Position numbers and translations under genes: made by a program
The notes under the pieces: model-generated
What the model saw: only the letters and a program-made list of their open reading frames with translations
Database searches by the model: none
What the model was told of the DNA's origin: nothing
From: Pholiota molesta
Taxonomy: Eukaryota; Basidiomycota; Agaricomycetes; Agaricales; Strophariaceae
Assembly: GCA_014925825.1 (NCBI GenBank)
Contig: JACGCK010000132.1
Coordinates: 61,710-125,709 of the forward strand
Reading direction: 5' to 3'
DNA length: 64,000 nt
Shown: positions 55,742-64,000 of the stretch, in pieces
Position numbering within the stretch: the first letter of the stretch is position 1
Layout of the letters: each line of letters starts with the position of its first letter

Positions 55742-57306
55742 TTAATCACTACCACTACCCCCACTTCCATCACTTTCCTCCTCCTCCTCCTCCTCCTCCT
55801 CCTCTTCCTCCGACACTTCGACCCGCTTTCTCTTGGGTGGTTTTCTCTTGTTCTTCGCCCTGGTGGTTTTCTTCTTGATTTCCTCTTTCCTTTTCGCCCT
55901 CCACCTTTTCTGTTGAAGCTGCTTGGCCTCTTCCGCTAGTCCATAAAGCTTGAACAACTCGGACAGGACATCCTTGATGGCTCTGGTGACGTGGGCTCTT
56001 CTTGGCCCATCTCTGGTCTCTGCCGTCCTCCCGATTTGCCTGAAGCGCATGTGTCGGACGTTGATAAGAATCGAGATGGCGTCTTCTCCAGAAGCGCGAC
56101 ACCAAGTCTTTCCCTCCTTGTTTTTCGTGAATGCTTCAGAGTCTGGAAGACACTGTAGCTCTCCGAAAATATCCTCCAAGCCATTCCTGAGATTTGTCCT
56201 CTCCTCCTCTTGCGCCATTGTTGCGAGCATGTCGTGGAATCGTTTGATGTAGCCCACCCTATCCGCAAAAAAAGGAACCCACTTGGAACCTCTTGGTGGA
56301 AGGACGCCGTTGTTGTCTGGGAAGTAAATCCAGGTACGTTCTCTGAATGATTTTGCATCTTGGCTACCTCTGACGGCCCCTTTGATTCCGCACCGATTAA
56401 TGCTGAAGGAGACTGATTTGAGAGTGTCGACGACGTTTTCGGCACTCCAGAACTTCATCGCGCTATCCAAATTCTCCACGGATCGCAGGTCGTTCTCGAG
56501 CCCTTCTGTCCAGTCTGATTTAATGGAGACCCAAATGGAACGGGTGAAGTGGACGAAGAGGATACCGGCGGCGGTGGGAATGTGGATAATCGCCATGGGT
56601 CTGACCCAGGGACGGATAATGCGAAGGGGTTGTTTCTTCAAGGTGTCCTTGACTTGGATCCAAGTGGGGGACTCTCCGAGTGGGTATTCGACTGTGATGC
56701 GGGGACGTTCGACGAATTGTTTGGGCCTTCTCCTTGGGACGAGTTCCAATGCCTCGCGTATATAGCGGTCGTCGACCTGTTGGATACCAGGGAGTGTTTC
56801 TGATGCATCCTCAGTGAGATTGAGGTCATGGAGAAACATCATTCCATAGGTGGCCGTTGTTGCGCGCATCAACAATGCTGCTAGTGTGTGGCGCACGTAA
56901 GTGGGGACCTCTGATGGAGTGGATTCGATGCTGCGGACGAGATGCATGAAGAGACCGACGATGATGCCCTTGTTGTCGGGGGACTTTTGGTACAAATGCA
57001 TGGTGGCGATTTCGATGGCCTTTAAACGCGCGGCGGAGAAGTTGAACCAGACTTCGGTAGGAATCCAGAGGACGCCTTCCGAGGTGTTGAAGCGTTCCAA
57101 CTTGAATATTATGTGAATTTCTCTAGAGTGAATATAAATAATTAGAAAGACTTACAACATCCTGAGCCGATTCCAGTATTTCGATTGCGGCCATGCCGCT
57201 GACTCGGTACTCATCCCGAACGCCATACGACCTCTCACCACGATTGCTATACTGCTTATGCTTTTCTTCGCATGCGGTGAGGAAAGCTTCGTTGAGGTTA
57301 TGGGTA
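55742..57306 (-). CDS. Macrosatellite-embedded nuclear-type protein, unknown family
   Basis: A main exon (57066-55742) and an upstream exon (about 57306-57121) join through a 54-nt intron, GTAAGT...ATTCAAG, giving ...ESAQDV|LERFNTSEG in frame. The product is at least 500 aa. It has a helical N-terminal region, a conserved-looking middle (WTEGLENDL, SAMKFWSAENVVDTLKS, GSKWVPFFADRVGYIKRFHDMLATM), and a strongly basic C-terminal segment with nuclear-localisation-like KKKTTRAKNKRKPPKRKR. It ends in a run of 12 or more Glu and a Ser/Gly/Asp tail. A basic stretch plus acidic tail is common in chromatin proteins. I see no transposase catalytic triad, helicase or RT motif. The 5' end runs into the TAGGG-rich flank without a clear ATG, so the start exon is missing or unrecognised. 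The family is unknown to me. Confidence 0.6.
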
Positions 57307-57314
57307 CTTTTTGT

Positions 57315-57480
57315 ACGCAGTTTGCTAGGGTTTTGCTAGGGTTTTGCTAGGGATTGGCTAGGGATGGGCTAGGGATGGAGGGCAGATTGGTAGGGATGGG
57401 CTAGGGACAGACAGCAGATTGGTAGGGATAGCCTAGGGATGGAGGGCAGACCACCTAGGGATGGACTAGGGTGGGAGTAT
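57315..57480 (+). repeat. TAGGG-rich, G-run stretch (unit 2)
   Basis: Copy of 47525-47700, here next to the 5' end of the intact embedded gene. Confidence 0.7.
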
Positions 57481-57761
57481 GTATTCCATAGAGTGGGATA
57501 GTCCCATGCTGAAGATGTAGCATCCTGGCATCAAATTCATCTCAGTGTGTCTTATACCGCTGCTTCCATGATTCTGCAGTATGATGCTTTGCCCCTTTGT
57601 GCATGATATCTTCATATATCAGGATAGAGATGTGGAACAGCAATCATACACAATCTATGAGTTTCTCGTATACTTTCAAGCCATTTGAGAATGCTAAGCT
57701 GTTCAATCGAGTTCTACTCTTCAACTATATCAATTGTTGGGTCATTGCAATCTAAGTTTCA

Positions 57762-60700
57762 ATGTCAGATTTTTCGCAGAGTGCTGGTGCTCGCGCTACT
57801 GGTACGAGTGAGGCGCGACGAGCCTCACTTCTGGACGCAAAAAAAATCGTGTCATTATGACAAGAATTGCACTCTGTGCAGCATAAATGAGGATCTTAGA
57901 GCCTCAGAGACGGAATGACATGTCAGATTTTTTGCAGAGTGCTGGTGCGTGCGCTACTGGTACGAGTGAGGCGCGACGAGCCTCACTTCTGGACGCACAA
58001 AAAATCGTGTCATTATGACAAGAATTGCACTCTGTGCAGCATAAATGAGGATCTTAGAGCCTCAGAGACGGAATGACATGTCAGATTTTTTGCAGAGTGG
58101 TGGTGCGTGCGCTACTGGTACGAGTGAGGCGCGACGAGCCTCACTTCTGGACGCACAAAAAATCGTGGCACTACGACGAGATTTGCACTCAGCGCATTGC
58201 TATCTAGTTTTGTTGTCTAAAGTGAGGATCTTAGAGCCTCAGAGACAGAATGGCATGTCAGATTTTTTGCAGAGTGCTGGTGCGTGCGCTACTAATACGA
58301 CTGAGGCGCGACGAGCCTCACTTCTGGACGCAAAAAAAATCGTGTCATTATGACAAGAATTGCACTCTGTGCAGCATAAATGAGGATCTTAGAGCCTCAG
58401 AGACGGAATGACATGTCAGATTTTTCGCAGAGTGCTGGTGGGTGCGCTACTAATACGAGTGAGGCGCGACGAGCCTCACTTCTGGACGCAAAAAAAATCG
58501 TGGCATTATGACAAGAATTGCACTCTGTGCAGCATAAATGAGGATCTTAGAGCCTCAGAGACGGAATGACATGTCAGATTTTTTGCAGAGTGCTGGTGCG
58601 TGCGCTACTAATACGAGTGAGGCGCGACGAACCTCACTTCTGGACGCAAAAAAAATCGTGGCACTACGACGAGATTTGCACTCAGCGCATTGCTATCTAC
58701 TTTTGTTGTCTAAAGTGAGGATCTTAGAGCCTCAGAGACAGAATGGCATGTCAGATTTTTTGCAGAGTGCTGGTGCTCGCACTACTAATACGAGTGAGGC
58801 GCGACGAGCCTCACTTCTGGACGCAAAAAAAATCGTGTCATTATGACAAGAATTGCACTCTGTGCAGCATAAATGAGGATCTTAGAGCCTCAGAGACGGA
58901 ATGACATGTCAGATTTTTTGCAGAGTGCTGGTGCGTGCGCTACTTACGAGTGAGGCGCGACGAGCCTCACTTCTGGACGCAAAAAAATCGTGCATTATGA
59001 CAAGAATTGCACTCTGTGCAGCATAAATGAGGATCTTAGAGCCTCAGAGACGGAATGACATGTCAGATTTTTTGCAGAGTGCTGGTGCGTGCGCTACTAA
59101 TACGAGTGAGGCGCGACGAGCCTCACTTCTGGACGCAAAAAAATCGTGGCACTACGACGAGATTTGCACTCTGTGCAGCATAAATGAGGATCTTAGAGCC
59201 TCAGAGACGGAATGACATGTCAGATTTTTCGCAGAGTGCTGGTGGTGCGCTACTAATACGAGTGAGGCGCGACGAGCCTCACTTCTGGACGCAAAAAAAT
59301 CGTGCATTATGACAAGAATTGCACTCTGTGCAGCATAAATGAGGATCTTAGAGCCTCAGAGACGGAATGACATGTCAGATTTTTTGCAGAGTGCTGGTGC
59401 GTGCGCTACTAATACGAGTGAGGCGCGACGAGCCTCACTTCTGGACGCAAAAGAAATCGTGGCACTACGACGAGATTTGCACTCAGCGCATTGCTATCTA
59501 GTTTTGTTGTCTAAAGTGAGGATCTTAGAGCCTCAGAGACAGAATGGCATGTCAGATTTTTCGCAGAGTGCTGGTGCTCGCCTACTAATACGAGTGAGGC
59601 GCGACGAGCCTCACTTCTGGACGCAAAAAAAATCGTGTCATTATGACAAGAATTGCACTCTGTGCAGCATAAATGAGGATCTTAGAGCCTCAGAGACGGA
59701 ATGACATGTCAGATTTTTCGCAGAGTGCTGGTGGGTGCGCTACTAATACGAGTGAGGCGCGACGAGCCTCACTTCTGGACGCAAAAGAAATCGTGGCATT
59801 ATGACAAGAATTGCACTCTGTGCAGCATAAATGAGGATCTTAGAGCCTCAGAGACGGAATGACATGTCAGATTTTTTGCAGAGTGCTGGTGCGTGCGCTA
59901 CTAATACGAGTGAGGCGCGACGAGCCTCACTTCTGGACGCAAAAGAAATCGTGGCACTACGACGAGATTTGCACTCAGCGCATTGCTATCTAGTTTTGTT
60001 GTCTAAAGTGAGGATCTTAGAGCCTCAGAGACAGAACGGCATGTCAGATTTTTTGCAGAGTGCTGGTGAGTGCGCTACTAATACGACTGAGGCGCGACGA
60101 GCCTCACTTCTGGACGCAAAAAAAATCGTGTCATTATGACAAGAATTGCACTCTGTGCAGCATAAATGAGGATCTTAGAGCCTCAGAGACGGAATGACAT
60201 GTCAGATTTTTCGCAGAGTGCTGGTGGGTGCGCTACTAATACGAGTGAGGCGCGACGAGCCTCACTTCTGGACGCCAAAAAAATCGTGGCATTATGACAA
60301 GAATTGCACTCTGTGCAGCATAAATGAGGATCTTAGAGCCTCAGAGACGGAATGACATGTCAGATTTTTTGCAGAGTGCTGGTGCGTGCGCTACTAATAC
60401 GAGTGAGGCGCGACGAGCCTCACTTCTGGACGCAAAAAAAATCGTGGCACTACGACGAGATTTGCACTCTGTGCAGCATAAATGAGGATCTTAGAGCCTC
60501 AGAGACGGAATGACATGTCAGATTTTTCGCAGAGTGCTGGTGGGTGCGCTACTAATACGAGTGAGGCGCGACGAGCCTCACTTCTGGACGCAAAAGAAAT
60601 CGTGGCATTATGACAAGAATTGCACTCTGTGCAGCATAAATGAGGATCTTAGAGCCTCAGAGACGGAATGACATGTCAGATTTTTTGCAGAGTGCTGGTG

Positions 60701-63360
60701 CGTGCGCTACTAATACGAGTGAGGCGCGACGAGCCTCACTTCTGGACGCAAAAGAAATCGTGGCACTACGACGAGATTTGCACTCAGCGCATTGCTATCT
60801 AGTTTTGTTGTCTAAAGTGAGGATCTTAGAGCCTCAGAGACAGAATGGCATGTCAGATTTTTCGCAGAGTGCTGGTGCTCGCACTACTAATACGAGTGAG
60901 GCGCGACGAGCCTCACTTCTGGACGCAAAAAAAATCGTGTCATTATGACAAGAATTGCACTCTGTGCAGCATAAATGAGGATCTTAGAGCCTCAGAGACG
61001 GAATGACATGTCAGATTTTTCGCAGAGTGCTGGTGGGTGCGCTACTAATACGAGTGAGGCGCGACGAGCCTCACTTCTGGACGCAAAGAAATCGTGGCAT
61101 TATGACAAGAATTGCACTCTGTGCAGCATAAATGAGGATCTTAGAGCCTCAGAGACGGAATGACATGTCAGATTTTTGCAGAGTGCTGGTGCGTGCGCTA
61201 CTAATACGAGTGAGGCGCGACGAGCCTCACTTCTGGACGCAAAAGAAATCGTGGCACTACGACGAGATTTGCACTCAGCGCATTGCTATCTAGTTTTGTT
61301 GTCTAAAGTGAGGATCTTAGAGCCTCAGAGACAGAACGGCATGTCAGATTTTTTGCAGAGTGCTGGTGAGTGCGCTACTAATACGACTGAGGCGCGACGA
61401 GCCTCACTTCTGGACGCAAAAAAATCGTGTCATTATGACAAGAATTGCACTCTGTGCAGCATAAATGAGGATCTTAGAGCCTCAGAGACGGAATGACATG
61501 TCAGATTTTTCGCAGAGTGCTGGTGGGTGCGCTACTAATACGAGTGAGGCGCGACGAGCCTCACTTCTGGACGCCAAAAAAATCGTGGCATTATGACAAG
61601 AATTGCACTCTGTGCAGCATAAATGAGGATCTTAGAGCCTCAGAGACAGAATGGCATGCCAGATTTTTCGCAGAGTGCTGGTGCGTGCGCTACTGGTACG
61701 AGTGAGGCGCGACGAGCCTCACTTCTGGACGCACAAAAAATCGTGGCACTACGACGAGATTTGCACTCAGCGCATTGCTATCTAGTTTTGTTGTCTAAAG
61801 TGAGGATCTTAGAGCCTCAGAGACAGAATGGCATGTCAGATTTTTCGCAGAGTGCTGGTGCTCGCACTACTGGGACGAGTGAGGCGCGACGAGCCTCACT
61901 TCTGGACGCAAAAAAAATCGTGTCATTATGACAAGAATTGCACTCTGTGCAGCATAAATGAGGATCTTAGAGCCTCAGAGACGGAATGACATGTCAGATT
62001 TTTTGCAGAGTGCTGGTGCGTGCGCTACTGGTACGAGTGAGGCGCGACGAGCCTCACTTCTGGACGCACAAAAAATCGTGGCACTACGACGAGATTTGCA
62101 CTCAGCGCATTGCTATCTAGTTTTGTTGTCTAAAGTGAGGATCTTAGAGCCTCAGAGACAGAATGGCATGCCAGATTTTTCGCAGAGTGCTGGTGCGTGC
62201 GCTACTGGTACGAGTGAGGCGCGACGAGCCTCACTTCTGGACGCAAAAAAAATCGTGTCATTATGACAAGAATTGCACTCTGTGCAGCATAAATGAGGAT
62301 CTTAGAGCCTCAGAGACAGAATGCATGCCAGATTTTTCGCAGAGTGCTGGTGCGTGCGCTACTGGTACGAGTGAGGCGCGACGAGCCTCACTTCTGGACG
62401 CACAAAAAATCGTGGCACTACGACGAGATTTGCACTCAGCGCATTGCTATCTAGTTTTGTTGTCTAAAGTGAGGATCTTAGAGCCTCAGAGACAGAATGG
62501 CATGTCAGATTTTTCGCAGAGTGCTGGTGCTCGCACTACTGGGACGAGTGAGGCGCGACGAGCCTCACTTCTGGACGCAAAAAAAATCGTGTCATTATGA
62601 CAAGAATTGCACTCTGTGCAGCATAAATGAGGATCTTAGAGCCTCAGAGACGGAATGACATGTCAGATTTTTTGCAGAGTGCTGGTGCGTGCGCTACTGG
62701 TACGAGTGAGGCGCGACGAGCCTCACTTCTGGACGCAAAAAAATCGTGGCACTACGACGAGATTTGCACTCAGCGCATTGCTATCTAGTTTTGTTGTCTA
62801 AAGTGAGGATCTTAGAGCCTCAGAGACGGAATGACATGTCAGATTTTTGCAGAGTGCTGGTGCGTGCGCTACTGGTACGAGTGAGGCGCGACGAGCCTCA
62901 CTTCTGGACGCAAAAAAATCGTGGCACTACGACGAGATTTGCACTCAGCGCATTGCTATCTAGTTTTGTTGTCTAAAGTGAGGATCTTAGAGCCTCAGAG
63001 ACAGAATGGCATGCCAGATTTTTCGCAGAGTGCTGGTGCGTGCGCTACTGGTACGAGTGAGGCGCGACGAGCCTCACTTCTGGACGCACAAAAAATCGTG
63101 GCACTACGACGAGATTTGCACTCAGCGCATTGCTATCTAGTTTTGTTGTCTAAAGTGAGGATCTTAGAGCCTCAGAGACAGAATGGCATGCCAGATTTTT
63201 CGCAAAGTGCTGGTGCGTGCGCTACTGGTACGAGTGAGGCGCGTTGATCCTCACGTTTGGACCAAAAAAGATTCGTGTCACTACGACATGATTTGCACTC
63301 TGCGCATTGATATTTAGTTTGGTTTATTTGTAAAAACACATATACTGTGCTTTTCAATGT
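57762..63360 (+). repeat. Satellite array 2: 158/177-bp monomers, 335-bp HOR
   Basis: Same monomers as array 1, about 33 of them. The first ~730 bp reads the same as the start of array 1; divergence in monomer order begins after about 58640. The last ~1.6 kb again resembles the end of array 1, including the terminal diverged monomer (GCGTTGATCCTCACG near 63240). The middle differs in variant content: AATACGAG is commoner here, GGTACGAG in array 1. Confidence 0.92.
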
Positions 63361-63597
63361 CAGATTTTTTGTAGAGCAGTTGTAGTCTTGCCAGCTATGT
63401 GTTTGAGGTCCTTGGAAGGCTACTTAGGGTTTACACCTCTGAGTGTGGGATAAGCAGAGTATTCATGGGCCCACCTTTCTGTCAGATCTTTTGATACCTT
63501 GTTCACAAACATTGCTAACATCAGAATTGGCATGTGTTGGCAAGCACCAATTGGCACAAAGCCATAGTTGTCAAAACAGCTGTGTTTTTGCCCCCCG

Positions 63598-64000
63598 ATT
63601 AGTAGTAGCTGTAAAGTAGTAGGTAGTTTTGGTCGGAAGGAATTTTCCAGTTTTGACCATTTGGATCGATTGGGATGTGATAAGGATGTCCATGCCAAAA
63701 TTGAGCGAGATCGGCGGTCCCGTTCTCGAGATATGGCAGGGGTGGGGAGGAGGAGGGGTATATGCAAGATATTCAGGAATGGGCCGTCAATGTAAAATTT
63801 GGTATCAACAGACTCGTATGACCTCGAGACTAAGGAAAAGTAGGTTTTGTGGGTGAGGGGCCACCCTGAATATCCTTGGGTGGGGGGCGGAGGTGTGTAC
63901 TGATCTAGTCTAAAGATATTCAGGAAGCATGTTGGGGGTTCCAAAACTGGTTTTCCATGACCAGGTATATTGGGGAACCTATTGGTATTTGTTTTGGAGC
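63598..64000 (+). repeat. Macrosatellite unit 3, start only
   Basis: Matches 54797-55210 with a few single-base losses in G or homopolymer runs (for example GATTGGGATG against GATTGGGGATG). The window ends inside the head, so the array continues to the right. Confidence 0.9.

Larger units (their letters stand above)
54797..63597 (+). repeat. Macrosatellite unit 2, about 8.8 kb
   Basis: Second unit, collinear with unit 1: head 54797-55735, full-length gene 55742-57306, TAGGG-rich stretch, satellite array and tail. Non-satellite parts differ from unit 1 by scattered substitutions and small indels only, so the duplication is recent or homogenised. Confidence 0.9.

Noticed and set aside
47972..63360. 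CRISPR array
   Set aside because: Monomers are contiguous with no unique spacers of constant length, and the host is eukaryotic.
63420..63944. 174-aa minus-strand frame in the macrosatellite head and tail
   Set aside because: The last 60 residues look protein-like and recur at 54619-54796, but the frame is open only in unit 3 because of single-base losses in homopolymers. It may be an old gene end; support is too weak to call.
45744..64000. Ribosomal DNA with intergenic spacer repeats
   Set aside because: The unit length would fit, but no 18S, 5.8S, 25S or 5S sequence is seen in a full unit.
1..64000. tRNA or other structured RNA genes
   Set aside because: I scanned for tRNA A- and B-box-like pairs and found none I could fold by eye; a covariance-model search would be needed to exclude them.

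Overview
The window reads as nuclear DNA of a filamentous fungus, most likely a mushroom-forming basidiomycete (Agaricomycete). Pointers: many short (about 47-90 nt) GT-AG introns, a Ngaro-type tyrosine-recombinase retrotransposon, a MYND/ankyrin gene, an Mrh4-like mitochondrial DEAD-box helicase and a HUL5/UBE3C-type HECT ligase. Gene density is low and much of the sequence is duplicated, decayed or repetitive. Homologies were recognised by eye; no database was searched.

Region 1 (1-27.4 kb). After a small three-exon gene (125-817, minus), a locus made of an unknown ~155-aa protein gene, a HECT E3 ligase gene, a spacer and a gene with PD-(D/E)XK-like repeats is present as three tandem copies, each decayed differently. 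Unit 1 (about 1.64-6.5 kb) keeps the small gene but has wrecked HECT and nuclease-like genes. Unit 2 (about 6.5-19.6 kb) keeps the small gene and an open nuclease-like gene with two tandem domains, but has lost the HECT gene. Its spacer is split by a 6.7-kb Ngaro-like retrotransposon (10753-17492) with textbook split direct repeats. Unit 3 (about 19.7-25.1 kb) has a frameshifted small gene and the only complete HECT gene. A several-hundred-bp dispersed repeat recurs around these units and at 42.4 kb.

Region 2 (27.4-37.3 kb). An ankyrin-SEC-C-MYND gene (27748-29333) and a frameshifted paralogue (34818-36369) lie on two copies of a ~2.7-kb duplication that bracket the Mrh4-like helicase (minus strand). 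Each copy is followed by the 3' part of a Fic-family gene; the second copy is longer, shows the Fic core motif, and carries a frameshift.

Region 3 (37.3-45.7 kb) has no clear complete gene. It holds a ~1-kb duplication (37.8-38.85 and 40.45-41.4 kb), a 124-bp direct repeat, a fragment of an F-box/LRR-like gene, another dispersed-repeat copy and simple repeats.

Region 4 (45.7-64 kb, running off the end) is a macrosatellite. A unit of about 9 kb (45744-54796) is followed by a second (54797-63597) and the start of a third. Each unit has a ~2-kb head with a minus-strand gene for a basic, acidic-tailed, probably nuclear protein of unknown family, a TAGGG-rich stretch, and 5.6-6.6 kb of satellite built from alternating 158- and 177-bp monomers (a 335-bp higher-order repeat) with a hairpin in each monomer. 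This is the most unusual structure in the window.
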